A stretch of 59,103 bases of DNA from Chrysomallon squamiferum (lineage: Eukaryota; Mollusca; Gastropoda; Neomphalida; Peltospiridae), in the NCBI GenBank assembly GCA_012295275.1, contig CM022673.1:20353810-20412912 (forward strand), given 5' to 3'. This document shows positions 25,250 to 36,780 of this stretch, piece by piece (position 1 is the first letter of the stretch; each line of letters starts with the position of its first letter). Both the position numbers and the translations under genes were made by a program. A model generated the notes under the pieces. That model made no database searches. It had not been told where the DNA came from and was given only the letters and a program-made list of their open reading frames with translations.

Positions 25250-25403
25250 ACATAATCTGGATAATAGTCGTAAAGATCTGAATAACAATGAGAAGGACCT
25301 GGATGATAGACAGAATGAACATGGTCATAGTCTGAAGAAACAGAACAATAGGAAGAAGGAAAAGGATAATCTATAGAATGAACAGGACTATACTAAGAAG
25401 GAA
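25250..25403 (+). repeat. Second copy of the acidic-repeat array, diverged
   Basis: AATGAGAAGGACCTGGATGA and AATGAACAGGACTATACTAA are variants of the 42-bp unit at 17374-17815. The array runs directly into the N block. Confidence 0.6.
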
Positions 25404-25603
25404 NNNNNNNNNNNNNNNNNNNNNNNNNNNNNNNNNNNNNNNNNNNNNNNNNNNNNNNNNNNNNNNNNNNNNNNNNNNNNNNNNNNNNNNNNNNNNNNNN
25501 NNNNNNNNNNNNNNNNNNNNNNNNNNNNNNNNNNNNNNNNNNNNNNNNNNNNNNNNNNNNNNNNNNNNNNNNNNNNNNNNNNNNNNNNNNNNNNNNNNNN
25601 NNN
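25404..25603. other. Assembly gap, 200 N
   Basis: Exactly 200 N, a likely fixed-size placeholder. It interrupts the acidic repeat array, so the true sequence is probably more tandem repeats that the assembler could not resolve. Frames crossing it are meaningless. Confidence 0.98.
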
Positions 25604-27279
25604 TTCTTATAATATAAAACTTCTTGAATAGACCAGAAATTGGCACTGGATGGGAAATAACCAGTGGGTACTCTAAAAAGGTTCGATTCTAAACAAGGTT
25701 ATATAACTTTAGTTAATCAAGTTACTGAATGCGTCAACCAGAGTTTTTCGTTCTTTTTTTCTTTTGAAATAAGTTAAATGCGCGCTAACAGAACCAACCG
25801 TCTGTGATATTTTACTGTGCGATGCTCAAATTGATTTTTTGTTAGTTTGTTGCATATATAAATTTATATACATATATAACTAGTGTTATACATATCTGTA
25901 ACAGAAGGAATTTCACTACTTGGAATGTGCATCTATGTTATCCGCTAGAAAAACAAAATGGATTGAGATTTCTTGCTAAAATAACTCACATAAACAAACC
26001 GTTAACGTCAGAGAAAACAACCATTAAATTACTAAATCATGATAGATTATAACAACACAGATACATAACTGATTTTATGGTGTGTTTATGGTTGCAAAAA
26101 AATAAGTAAATAAAAAAGTGAAAGAAAAAGAATAATAAAGAAAAATAAAGAAAAAAGAGAAAAAAGAAAATAAAGTAAAATGAAAAAGAAAAAGAGAAAA
26201 AAAAGACATTTTCTCAGTTCTTGACAAGAAATAATTCCCATAAATCTCTTTATTAATTAAAACAAGTCTATTCATTATGAGTTGTTTACCATAAACTATG
26301 TTTAATATTTGTTGTGGTATTGTATCGAATTTCCCAGCTCTGTTGAGTCAATTATAATTCAAAAGAGGCAAAAATTATTCACATAAAATGCAGACACTAA
26401 GTAATCTTTTCACTCGAACGCAGTAGTCCTTGATTTTCCTAAGGCGTAAAATTATTTCAAGTAAAAATAATTGTAAAGTCGTGTTTTAGTGTAAAATTTT
26501 GAACATTATTTGTTAATAATTATAATAAAATTAAATTTATAGTCACATGTCATAGGAATATAAATTCATCGTACAAGTTTCTTAATTTCAGTTTATTGTT
26601 ACTGTTTATATTAACTGCAGAATAAACAGATTATGGGAATTACCTAACTGTAACAGCGCTGATCTTGAATTAGGGTAAATCTTGAAACTGTAGCGAACAC
26701 GTTATTTTATCCTTTGCTGCCATCTTGCCTTTCTGCCCGACCATCATTTCCGCTGCTGTGATCGGTTATGTTGCTATGTGATAAGAACAGAAGAGCTTGT
26801 TACTTGTGTTTCTCAGGAGGACTAACTACTCATTCTAAATGTTGCAAATGGGCATCTTCTGTTTTCCTCAGTTTTGATGATTCTCACTTACTGCATACAG
26901 CCAGACGACTAACATGCCAGTTCTAATAGCAGCCGTTTCATTCTGAATACAGGATAGGAATATGTACATTAAAAATACAAAAGCAGCAACTTTGTTGCCA
27001 CTTCTTGCTATCATTTCTGGTTAGATATCTGCTTCAAACTGAATCAAAATTATTTGTCATATGGCTGGGATATGTCAGCTGTTGTTTTGCACTTTGACTG
27101 AGCAATTTAGGGAAGTGTTTAGATATGTTTTGGCGGTGTCTAGTAAGTAAAGTCATAACTAGCTGTTAAGGATTAAATAATATAGTAAACTTATTTATCT
27201 GAATACCTAGTAAAATGTCCTGTTTTATATCTGACAAAATAATTACGGTTGATAAAACAATATTAAAAAAAAAAATTAA
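25604..27279. other. Non-coding stretch
   Basis: A-rich GAAAAA repeats at about 26093-26205. The patch 26700-26790 is richer in C and G (TGCCATCTTGCC, CCGACCATC) but shows only a 21-codon frame. No gene supported. Confidence 0.5.
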
Positions 27280-27657
27280 AATAATATTAAAAGTGAAATG
27301 TATAACCCAACCAATCTGCAAATACATGACAATAACAAAATAATAATAATAATAATAATAATAAGACAAATCAATAAAATGATAAACTTAAACAGAATAT
27401 TTCCATAAATAACATTAACTAAGATCATGTGAAAAAAAAAGTTAAAACGAAAATGCACTTATCTGTAACTTAATGATTTCTTATCGTACAAATAAATTAT
27501 AAAGAATGAAATCCCTTGGATAATTTACACTATAAGTAATGATTAATTATCGCTGAATAATCGGGATCGAATATAAAAGAAAACTGAGTGTAATTTATGT
27601 TCATATTAGTTTTTAAAAGCAAAATTCACTCGTTTGACACTATAAATCTCTCTAGAT

Positions 27658-28555
27658 CAGTGGTTCTCAACCTTTTTTTGCCAACGGCACACCTTGGAAA
27701 ACATGAAAAAATAGCGACACACCTGGCTAAATATATATGAAAAATATTTGAATTTTGCAAAACAAAAAGATAGCAAGATTAGTCATAGACAGATAGAATG
27801 ACTCAAACTAAATAAAGAAAAACACAGTTATGAACTCACTTCATTGCAGTGTTTCGAATTTCATCAGTCAAATAGCTGGCTTCTTTAGTCAGAAATTTGT
27901 GCCTTGCTTTTATTCATAATTTCCTCAATGTCTAGTCGAATATCAGACAGAACACCCTCATTTCTTCTTCCGTTGTACGTGATCACTTGCACTGCTTGTT
28001 TTTGATATTGTTTAGTTTTGAGAAGCCTAATTGATATATATAAGAAGTTGAAAATTGTAATAAAATTGCTAAAGCTCTTTTACATATGGGATACTCCTCT
28101 TGAATTGAAATCCAGAATGAATCAATGGGAACAGTTGAATGTTTCAATTTTAAGGTCTCACTACAAAGGGTGGCCAATTCTTCTTCTTCCTGTAACTCAA
28201 GTTCAATGTTGAAAGAATGATTTATGAAAGGATCTTTAATCCAATCATGCTTTAATGACGGAAAGTAACTGTTGATGCTTTCGTCCAGGGCTGTCAGATG
28301 AGTAAACACAATAGGGATCATTTCTCTAATGCAGGTAGAACGCAATAAAGAGACCATATCAAGATTGACAGAGATAGCTCTTTTTTTCCAAATCACTATT
28401 TTCTTTTTGAGATAAACTAACTTGTTTGTTGAAGTGAGAATATTTTTGTTTTCACCTTGCATACTACTGTTTTGTTTTATTCTGGGATCACGTGGTTTTC
28501 GCATTTTCTTAGTCTGCCGTTTAAAATTTCGCGGCACCCTTCTTGAGAATCACTG
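27658..28555 (-). mobile_element. Internally deleted hAT transposon with TIRs and 8-bp TSD
   Basis: Ends are CAGTGGTTCTCAACC on the left and, inverted on the right, CAGTGATTCTCAAGAAGG. Both continue into GCC(A)..GGCAC / GGGTGCCGCG-type sequence. Flanks CTCTAGAT (27650-27657) and CTGTAGAT (28556-28563) match at 7 of 8 bases, the target-duplication length of hAT elements. At 898 bp it holds only the C-terminal part of a transposase. The corresponding place in copy 2 of the segmental duplication lacks it. Confidence 0.9.
27870..28537 (-). pseudogene. hAT transposase C-terminal fragment (ZBED5/SCAND3-like)
   Basis: A 184-codon frame (28537-27983) starts inside the TIR and reads through R-S-T-C-I-R-E-M, then the hAT dimerisation-type region: W-I-S-I-Q-E-E-Y-P-I-C-K-R-A-L...LL-x-F-S-T-S-Y...G-F-S-K-L. 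In vertebrate ZBED5 and FAM200-type domesticated hATs this block sits near the C-terminus. After a stop, another frame continues with L-S-D-I-R-L-D-I-E-E-I-M to about 27890, the usual final helix. The BED zinc finger and catalytic core are missing, so the fragment is inactive. Confidence 0.8.
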
Positions 28556-28563
28556 CTGTAGAT

Positions 28564-29572
28564 TATAGCAGCAAAGAATAATAATAATAATTTAAAAATA
28601 TAAAAAAAATAATAATAATAAATTCAAATATAATAAAATAAAAACAAGATAAAAAAGGAATAAAACGTGATAAATACCGGACATGTAATGTGATTTATGA
28701 TGTAGATATAGATTAATATCTTTACACCGAAAATAACAATTACTTTATGCAGGAAGAAAAAAGGAAGAAAAAAGAGAAAAAAAAAGGAATTTTTATGTAA
28801 TGCAATTTCCTTAAATTATCACTAATAATATTGTTGTCGTTCGTTAACTTTCTTCTTCCGTCGTCTTTTTAGAGTAACATCGTCCTTTGACTTTGCTGCC
28901 TAATATACTTGACATTTGGTTATTTTGTCTAGAGAATAGATTTTGTTTTTTCTTATGACCCTAAATCTCTTTCATTAATGTTCACAATATCCTTTTAATG
29001 ATCCATTAAAAAAATATAAATCTATAGAATTCTGTGAAAATTTCATGAAACAAACTGGGTTACATTAAACACCTTAATAAAAAAAATAAGAACAAATTAG
29101 TGATATATTTGAATTAGGTCATAAGAGCGCTGACATAATTTTTTTAAAGATTTACTAGTGTTGTTGTCGTTATTGTTGCTATTGTTATTGTTATTTATTT
29201 ATATTTTTCCCCTAAAGCATCGTTTTTATAATAATGTAGAGATATACAGACTGTGTCGTTTAATTTGTATTTGCTAGAAGTTTATTAATTGTTTGGAAAA
29301 TACTCGACTCAAAAAACAAAAATCATAATAAATAACAAAAACAGCAATAACAATAATAATAATTTTTTATAATAATAATAACAACAACAACAACAATAAT
29401 TATAATAATAATAATAAACAATAAATAAATAATATTTTTATAATACTGAATCAAGGGTTCGATTCAATGATCGATACCTACTACGTAAATTTCCTAAGTT
29501 AGGTTAGAAAATACACATAATGCAGATATATTAATTTACCTAAAAGCTTAAATCTTTAAGGGATTAAATCAT

Positions 29573-29609
<37 letters not shown>

Positions 29610-29740
29610 AAGAAGAAAACTAAAAAGCACTCTTCCATTTAAAAAAAATATGACTTTTTCTTATAGCAGCAGAAAAGAAATGTATTGTAAAATTCTTTAA
29701 TAGTGAAGGAATGTTCAGATGACCCAGTCGCAGTGTAATG
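28564..29740. other. Non-coding part of duplication copy 1
   Basis: Simple AAT/A-rich repeats at 28570-28660 and 29320-29425 and a T-run at 29574-29603. The stretch 29110-29310 (with GATATACAGACTGTGTCGTTTAATT) matches 47940-48240 in copy 2. No gene. Confidence 0.6.
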
Positions 29741-29749
29741 CCTGTCCCT

Positions 29750-30416
29750 TAAACAAACTGTTCTTCCTGCGTCAGAAGAAAAGGTGAGAAACAGAAAGGT
29801 TACTTTCCTAAATGCATTTGGCTAAGAAAAGACATGACTAAAATTTCCATTCAGTACCAGCTAGATCCAGAACTGCCACAACAGGACAACAAAAAAAAAC
29901 CAAAACAACCTTATAAACAAATATTGCTGTAGATGTAGTTATGCAAAAAGTCATTTCTGATATGTGAAAGGAGGATATAGCGAAACATCAATAGAGCGCT
30001 AAACAGAATGAATACACATAGTTAAGATGCAAATCTCTCACAAGCCACCTTTTTTACCATTTTTTCTTTGTACCTAGTTCTGAAAAAACAAACCCACTTC
30101 CTTTCATCTTTCACACCTATGAAGAGGCATCAATAAAATTGCCAGACCCATATTTGCTAGGGCCAGAACTGCCACATGTAAGGAAATTGTAATATGGATA
30201 TTATGAGTTAATTATACTACAGCCATAAAGCATAGCTGAAATACATAAGACAGAGGTGCGGGTGAAGAAAACGCTAATTATGAAACTGTTAGATATCATA
30301 ATAGCAGTTAAGTAACAATCTCCACAGAGATCTGTTTCAGTTTCAGTCAGTCACTTTCACACGAGACATCGCTGTACTGATGGATTACGATTCGATCTTA
30401 GTGTGAAAAAAACACA

Positions 30417-30459
<43 letters not shown>

Positions 30460-31035
30460 GAACAAACTTTTCTTCCTGCGTCAGAAGAAAAGGCGACAAA
30501 CAGAAAGGTTGGTTTCTTAAATGCAGTTGGCTAAGAAAAGACATGAATAAAATGTCCAGACCCATACCAGCTAGAGCCAGAACTGGCACAGGTAAGAAAA
30601 TTGTATATTATAACGAGTCAATTATAGTAACAGCCATAAAGCATAGCTGACACTCCACAGAGATCTGTGTCAGATTCAGTCAATCACTTTCACCTCAGAC
30701 GTGGATGTACTGATGGTTTACGATTCGATGTCACTGGGGTCTAAAAATCCCATCTTTCTGAAATTTCCGTTAATACGGCTTACTTGAAGAACATAACTTC
30801 TACTACTTTGAAAAAATCTTGCGTTAACTGAATTAATCTCTGGAACATGAGTCCGACACCGTTATCAGTAAGAGACACAAAACATAGCTGAAATACACAG
30901 TAGAGATCTAGACAAGAGACAGAGGTGCGGGTGAAGAAACTGCTAGTTCTGAAACTGTTGGAAATCATGACAACAATTAAGTGACAAAAATCAAAAAGGA
31001 AAAGGAAAACTAAAGTTGCTGCAACTTTAATTGTC
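29750..31035. repeat. Diverged internal tandem units upstream of the receptor array
   Basis: TTCTTCCTGCGTCAGAAGAA occurs at about 29762 and 30471. CAGCTAGA(T/G)CCAGAACTG(C/G)CACA occurs at about 29859 and 30570, with a shorter relative near 30160. The CAGAGATCTGT...CAATCACTTTCAC block occurs at about 30327 and 30658 and once in copy 2 at about 48729. A (CA)n tract splits the units at 30408-30453. Confidence 0.65.
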
Positions 31036-31172
31036 TCTGCAAATGAATGGCAGTTCGCTAACTTTAAGAAATCCAGTTATTAAAGAGTATTTTATCATTT
31101 TTGTTTCCATCGTGTTAAAGCCATAGACGCTCTCTTCTGTCATGCCTACGCGAAAAACAATTCTGAATTATA

Positions 31173-31400
31173 ATTGGATGAATAATATATCGACATTTAT
31201 TGAAATGATAAATACAAAGAGACACGTGACTATTTAGTAGGCGGAGTTCATTTTAAAGTATTTTAAAGTAATAATAATAATGATAAAGACGATCTGAATA
31301 ATTTCGTTCTTAAATTCAGTCTTCTGTGGATATGGAAAGAACTTTCATTTTCTTCCGTGACAGTGAAATTGTAATACGTAACACAGTGTAGCAGGAATCT
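31173..31400 (+). promoter_or_regulatory. Receptor promoter module 1 with non-coding exon 1
   Basis: Inverted CCAAT (ATTGG) at 31173, then GACTATTTAGTAGGCGGAGT at 31228, then a degenerate TATA position. The transcribed-looking part contains TCTTCTGTGGATATGG and AGTGAA, and ends at GTAAGTATTA (donor at 31401). The same order occurs in three other modules. It would feed the truncated receptor stub at 31633. Confidence 0.55.
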
Positions 31401-31632
31401 GTAAGTATTACAATGAAAAACTGCTATAAATGTGATTGAAAAGCTTATGTAGACTAAAGAATTTAATAAAAAAACAAAAAACTTAATTTTTATAAAAGTA
31501 ATAGAAAACGGTATTTATCATAAACGCGAACTGTTTTTTACATTGTTGTTGTTGAAGGCTTTTCGTTTATATTTAAATTCCGAGTATTTCTTACGTTTAA
31601 ATCTTGCGACAATTAGTTTTTTCAGTGCAAAG

Positions 31633-31670
31633 ATGAGCAGCAAGGAATATGATTGTGAAGCTATTTACCG
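31633..31670 (+). pseudogene. Receptor first-coding-exon stub 1, cut by (CT)n
   Basis: After a TTTTTTCAG acceptor and a 7-nt leader, ATG opens M-S-S-K-E-Y-D-C-E-A-I-Y, nearly identical to residues 1-12 of the intact receptor at 50713. After Tyr12 the sequence jumps to CGCCTCTCTCTC, which corresponds to the proline-rich codons 19-22 (CCGCCTCTG-like), and continues as (CT)n. No transmembrane segment remains, so this is a dead receptor copy. Confidence 0.85.
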
Positions 31671-31800
<130 letters not shown>

Positions 31801-31812
31801 TATATATATATA

Positions 31813-33279
31813 CTCTAACAAAAAAGAAACGCAAAAGTAGATTTTATTGACATTGGGAATATCTATCTAATGGATCAACAGAATGCAGTAGAATGTTAAT
31901 ATTTTATACACACTTTCGCAGTTCATTAATATTGATGGTATTACATTGAAAAGGTTAAAGTTCGAGGTTATAACAGTATAATATCAATACCATGGGAGTC
32001 AAGAACTGCCTGACATCTCCTTCCCATGGTAGTAATGACATTACGAATTACACCTTGTGGAATGGCGGCCTACTCTGTCTGTAGTAATAAGGCCAACTAT
32101 TCTGTGGCTGTGGTTGTCGTCTATTCTGTGGCTGTCGTCTATCCAAATCGTCCCATAAATGCTCTATATGGTTCAAATCAGGAGATTCAGAGGGCCAGGG
32201 CAGGACCTGAATGTTATTGTTGTGTAGGTGCGCTGTTGTGAGTCTGGCTGTATGTGGTCTCGCATTGTCGTGCTGGAATACAGCGTTACCATTATTCATA
32301 ATTGGAGCGACATGTGGCTGCAAAATTTCATCTCGGTATCTCTGAGCCGTTAAGTTGCCTTGGATGTGATCCAGGTTGGTCCTACCAGTGTATGAGATTG
32401 CCGCCCACACCATCACACTAACACCACCAAATTTGTCCGCTTTCTGTATGCAGTTTGCAGTAAAACGTTCACCACGACGTCTGTAAACTCGACATCTTCC
32501 TTCACCTCGACGAAGCAGAAATCGAGCCTCGTCACTAACCAGACAGTTCTCTATCGTAACTGAGGCCAGATTCTGTGCACATGACACCACTGACGTTGTA
32601 GTCGGCGATGTTGTTGAGTCAAAACCACTCTTCTTACAAGCCGTCTGGCTTGAATACCTGCCTCGCGTAAACGATTGCGCACTGTCTGAGCCGATATTCT
32701 ACGCAGACCTGGTATTGCTGAAGCAGTAGAGGTTGCCGCGATGGTTCTTTCCCGTAGATGAAGTACCCGTATGTAGCGGTCCTGGACCTGGTGGTCTACC
32801 TGATCTGGGACGGTCACGTGTTGTTTGGTGTTGCTGGAACCGATACCACAATCTCAAGATGGTGCTTGGGGATACATTGAACACCCGGGCTACGGTCGAG
32901 AAGGATTCGCCAACTTGTAAACGGCCGATGGCGTTGTTTCGTTGCTGTTCACTCAGTCGTGGCATTTGTTTGATGTTGTGTCAGAACAAAAATAACGAAC
33001 AGAAGTATTCGACAGTCTTGCATTTTTGTAACCCTTGTATTCAAGTTTCATGTGCCGCACGTGCACATGCACTGGTAACGTGGTTTGGATGTGGGGACGT
33101 TTTGGCTAATAAACACGATCATAGCCTTTATTTTGCGTTACCTGCTTTTTGGCGACTGTAACAAAAGCTATAAGTTTGAATCACCAAATGTCATTATATT
33201 TATAGTTTGTACATCGATATGTGTCAGTTTACAATAGTTATCTAAGAAATCAACCATTTTGCGTTTCTTTTTTTGAGAG
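31813..33279 (-). mobile_element. Tc1/mariner element with TIRs and TA target site
   Basis: Left end CTCTAACAAAAAAGAAACGC and right end, inverted, CTCTCAAAAAAAGAAACGC, both preceded by TA inside TATATA tracts. The length of 1467 bp is usual for Tc1. It encodes a transposase on the minus strand that is now broken. It is absent from the matching place in duplication copy 2. Confidence 0.93.
32048..32965 (-). pseudogene. Tc1-family transposase, frameshifted
   Basis: ATG at 32965 starts M-P-R-L-S-E-Q-Q-R, followed by a paired-like helix-turn-helix (F-N-V-S-P-S-T-I-L-R-L-W) and a G-R-P-P-G hook. Near 32800 the frame changes; the second DNA-binding subdomain (R-I-S-A-Q-T-V-R-N-R-L) is in another frame, and near 32570 the first frame resumes. 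Catalytic residues are visible: V-S-D-E-A-R-F (first Asp), H-D-N-A-R-P (second Asp), and P-D-L-N-H-I-E-H-L-W (Glu), with 34 residues between the last two, so DD34E of the Tc1 type. The C-terminus after D-R-R is replaced by short Gln/Pro-rich repeats. At least two frameshifts make it inactive. Confidence 0.9.
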
Positions 33280-33322
<43 letters not shown>

Positions 33323-33557
33323 ATACATCGGTGATTTTATTTGAATTTATCTGTGATATGACTGATACATTTTTAAACCTTCAGTTTTTCTTATTATTTA
33401 TTTGTTTATTTATTTATTTAATCTGAATTTGACCTAAGTCAAGAAATGAATATAATAATAAAATTATATTGCATTACAGATTTCTGACATCTAGGTTTCA
33501 AAACTTCTCATCTACATTCTTTCTTCAAGTCTGCGTTACAAAACATCTTCATTTATG

Positions 33558-33839
33558 ATTGGATGAGTGAAATAATCCACTAGAAAACAGGATTATTTCT
33601 GATTTAACGCCTTTGTTCCATTTGTAGAAATAATAAGTACAAATGGACACATGACTGTTTAGTAGGCGGAGTTTGTGGATATAAAAGGTTTCTTGTTAAA
33701 TCATTATCTGAATTGAAACATCTCGAACTAATAAAAGACAGTCTTAATAATTCTTTCTTCAAACTGAGTTTTCGGTGGATATTTGAAAAAGTTTTATTTT
33801 CGCCTGCGACAGTGAATCTTTAATACATCATAGAAAGCA
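33558..33839 (+). promoter_or_regulatory. Receptor promoter module 2 with non-coding exon 1 (GPCR-1)
   Basis: ATTGG at 33558, GACTGTTTAGTAGGCGGAGT at 33653, and a clear TATA box (TATAAAAG, 33680-33687) 7 bp after it. A start about 30 bp downstream would give an exon ending at 33839 before GTAAGTATTA. The next acceptor, TTTTTCAG at 34867-34874, leads to the GPCR-1 coding exon. Confidence 0.6.
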
Positions 33840-33941
33840 GTAAGTATTATAATGACTACAACAAATATGTTCGGAAACTGCACGTAGACTAAACATAATA
33901 TAGTATATCGTATTATCAGTATTTAGTCATCTACCCAAATT

Positions 33942-34625
33942 CAGTTGTACCTTGACTTAGTTTAATTCGTTCCGTGACCCAGATCGTAACTAAATATGCT
34001 CGTATATCAAATCAATTTTCCCAACCGAAATTAATTGAAATACCATTAATCCGTTCCATCCCCACCCCCAAAAAAGCACTCCATTTTTCTATTGTAATGT
34101 GTTTCTAACTAACAAAAATGTATGTATAAATGACAAATATTTTGTAAAAACAAAATAAAAGAGAATGTAAAGAAATAAAATGGTTTTGTAAAGTGTACTT
34201 ATCTTGGAGATCCGATAAATTATTTTAACGGCTTTGCCTTGAGTTACAGCTTTTATCAACATTTCTGCTTCAGTATGTTACACGTCGTAGAAGTACTATG
34301 CTCGTACTGCCTAGCCAAGCCGACTACGGGCACACCTCGCTCAAGTTTCTCTATGAATTCAACCTTTAATTCAATGGCCATCATCCGCTTCTTCTTCTCA
34401 GCACTGCCCTTTGCATTCACTTTCTTAGGATCCATGTTAAAAAAATTTGGAAAATATTGCACAAAACACGAGCACAACACAACAAGATAAATCCGCGGCG
34501 AGGTAACCACGTAAATTAAACGAGTGAGACGCCGGATGCTGCCGGATCTTATCTTATTCGTTGCGCCAACTAGCGGCGTCGTATCTGAAGCTCGCTCGAA
34601 ACTCGAAAAACTCGTAAGTTGTGGA
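33942..34625 (-). mobile_element. pogo/Tigger-like element remnant
   Basis: The left end, CAGTTGTACCTTGACTTAG followed by TTTAATTCGTTCCGTGACC and GCTCGTATATCAAATC, has the layout of Tigger-type terminal repeats. The right side ends near ACTCGAAAAACTCGTAAGTT. A transposase fragment lies inside. The ends are not perfect inverted copies, so the right boundary is approximate. It interrupts the intron of GPCR-1; the GPCR-2 intron has no such insert. Confidence 0.65.
34256..34435 (-). pseudogene. Tigger/CENP-B-type transposase N-terminal fragment
   Basis: ATG at 34435 starts M-D-P-K-K-V-N-A-K-G, a basic stretch, then A-I-E-L-K-V-E-F-I-E-K-L-E-R-G and L-A-R-Q-Y-E-H-S-T-S-T, then I-L-K-Q-K. This is the first helix-turn-helix of pogo/CENP-B-type DNA-binding domains (helix, E-x-G, L-A-x-x-Y, S-T). 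The rest of the transposase is missing. Confidence 0.75.
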
Positions 34626-34887
34626 GTGCCTATTTTCAAGTAAATTACCATGGATGTGACTGTACTAAATACTAACGATACCAACATGATAATCCACTTC
34701 AAAATCCAGATAGAATCCTTGTAGTTCTTAGTAATACAAACTTTATAATAACTATGATCACAAATATTGATATTTTAACTCTTGTTTGTGATAGAATATT
34801 ATATTTCGCTTTCTAATTTTGTTTAAAATATTTACTGTACAACTTTACACGTATGTTATTGACTTCTTTTTCAGGTTCAGTAAAAAG

Positions 34888-35903
34888 ATGGGCAGCGAGG
34901 AATATGACTGTGAAGCTATTTACAACGAATTAGCAGCTTCTTCAGCATCGCCTCTGACTGACACTCAGACAAAACTCTATTGTGTATTTCAGCTCTTCTT
35001 TATTGCTGTTACAATAACTGGTAACAGTCTCGTTATAACATCTATATTAAAATTTCCTTATCTGCGCAAACGTCAGAACGTCCATGTTGCAGTATTGGCT
35101 CTAGCAGATATGGGTCTGGCAATTTTCGTCATGCCTCTTCACACATATGAAAGATGGAATGGAAAGTTTGATTTGCCACAATCGGTTTGTGTCTTCAGAA
35201 ATATTTTTGATGGTGCTTTGAGTCAGATATCCATCTTAAATCTGTGCATTCTTTCTGTCGAGCGCTATCTTGCTGTTTGCCGCCCTTTCACTTATCAGAA
35301 AATTACTCCCACCATAACTGCATGTACAGCAATTTTTTGCTGGGCTTTACCTTTGTCTGCTATGGCTGTTTACTTCGGTCCTGGAATGAACGTGATTGGA
35401 ATGGAAGATTATGATTTCTGTGTTTCGAAAGCACAAATTTGTTTGTATCTTCAGACTGAATGGAGTTCCTATGTACAGCTCGTGTATTTTGCTGTTGTAC
35501 CAATGACGATTATTCTGATCCTCTACGTTAAGATATTCCAGAAGGCAAAAGAGCACGCCCGTGCAATCCGATCTTTGACCGTTACGGAGGATGACAAGAA
35601 AAAGAGAAAAGCTTTTACAGGAAACACCAAGGCAGCGCGTACACTCTCAGTTATTGTTGGCGTATTCTATATCTGTTGGTTGCCTCTTCTCGTTCTTTCT
35701 ATGGTGGATGCTAGTACTAAATACCAAGTCATTCCGACTATAATTATGATTTGTTTCTTTGGCTGGCATATCTAAACTCTTTGATGAATCCATTCCTGTA
35801 TTATCTGTTCAGCCAGGATTTCAAAACAGCTTTCAGGCAGATTTTCAATTGCAAGCCAAGAGCAGTTACAGACATAACTTTGACATCTACAAACACTGCT
35901 TAG
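34888..35903 (+). pseudogene. Class A amine-type GPCR, copy 1 (frameshift before TM7)
   Basis: Nearly identical to the intact copy at 50713. I start it at ATG 34888, just after the TTTTTCAG acceptor (exon from 34875), because this matches copy 2; an upstream in-frame ATG at 34819 lies in the intron. TM1-TM6 are present: G-N in TM1, L-A-D in TM2, disulphide Cys101, Asp108 (3.32), E-R-Y at 125-127, Trp152, Pro205, C-W-L-P at 263-266. After Ile288 one T is missing from a T-run (about 35750-35753; GATTTG here, GATTTTG in copy 2). The frame then ends after about seven wrong residues, losing TM7, the NPxxY motif and the tail. The lost part is still intact in another frame to 35903, so the break is recent, or an assembly or sequencing error in a homopolymer. 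Confidence 0.9.
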
Positions 35904-36079
35904 TAAAAAGAAACTCAAAACATATATATATATATTTAATTATGTTACTAGTGAAGTTTTCTCACTATTACTTTTGTTTGTTTGTTGTCTTTCGTTTTTG
36001 TTTTTGTTTTGTTTATTGTTGTTGTTGTTTTTGTTTCAGTTATATTTGTATAGATACGTAGAATGTTTTAATTGGTAAA

Positions 36080-36780
36080 ATCAATGTTAAAATTCTGATT
36101 AATGACATTTTGTTAATTAATATTTCATGTTATCATCCTTGTTTGTTTTCGATTAAGATAATAGTTCAGTTTTGTGGTATATTCTACGGAACATTTACCT
36201 AACATTTTTTTGTAGTTTCAAAACTTTTTTTTCTCATAATTTTATTAAGTATAAATTTGTTTCGTGAAACATTAATGCATGACCGAGGAAATCTTTCAAG
36301 GAAGCGATGATCCAGTACAAAAGGTAGATAAGATAAATTATACCTCACTGTGGCAGTGCAAGACATAACGGTGGGGTCGGAGGGATTGTAACTTTAAACA
36401 TTACATTTCTAAAATAACGTTAGTTACAACTTTTTATTCGATTCGGAACTCATTAAGAATACAAATAAAAGGTAATTTTATGCTCCGAAACCTACATTAT
36501 CTCCAGTCTATATTGTAGACACTAAAAGCTCCGCGCTTGTTTTTCTAAATTGCATTCACGAATTTTGGATCACATTTTCCATAATTATCACTGGACACAT
36601 TCTACATAGAGTCAAGCAATGAAATATTATTTTTCATTATTTTTTTAAAATGTGTTTATTTTATATTTATTATTTTTATTTTTTTCCCTTTAACTTATAA
36701 TTATATTTATATGGATTGTGTACGTTTGTATGTGTTTATATATGTATATATTGCATGTTGTCGCACTACTTCTAATTTTC
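36080..36780 (+). other. 3' flank of GPCR-1
   Basis: AT-rich sequence colinear with 51890-52637 in copy 2, where an extra block of about 53 bp occurs near 52073-52125. No coding frame; several AATAAA-like words but no supported polyadenylation site. Confidence 0.5.

Noticed and set aside
29455-29480. GGGTTCGATTCAATG, resembling a tRNA T-arm
   Set aside because: No matching A-box or acceptor stem at the required distance; other GTTCGA words (25681) also fail.
32733-33161. Plus-strand 142-codon frame within the Tc1 element
   Set aside because: Antisense shadow of the transposase DNA-binding region.
34819-34887. In-frame upstream ATG extending receptor copy 1 by 23 residues
   Set aside because: It lies before a strong TTTTTCAG acceptor and is not preserved in copy 2; the ATG at 34888 matches the intact copy.
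35347-35556. Antisense frames inside both receptor genes (also at 51172-51381)
   Set aside because: Shadows of the receptor coding strand, without motifs.
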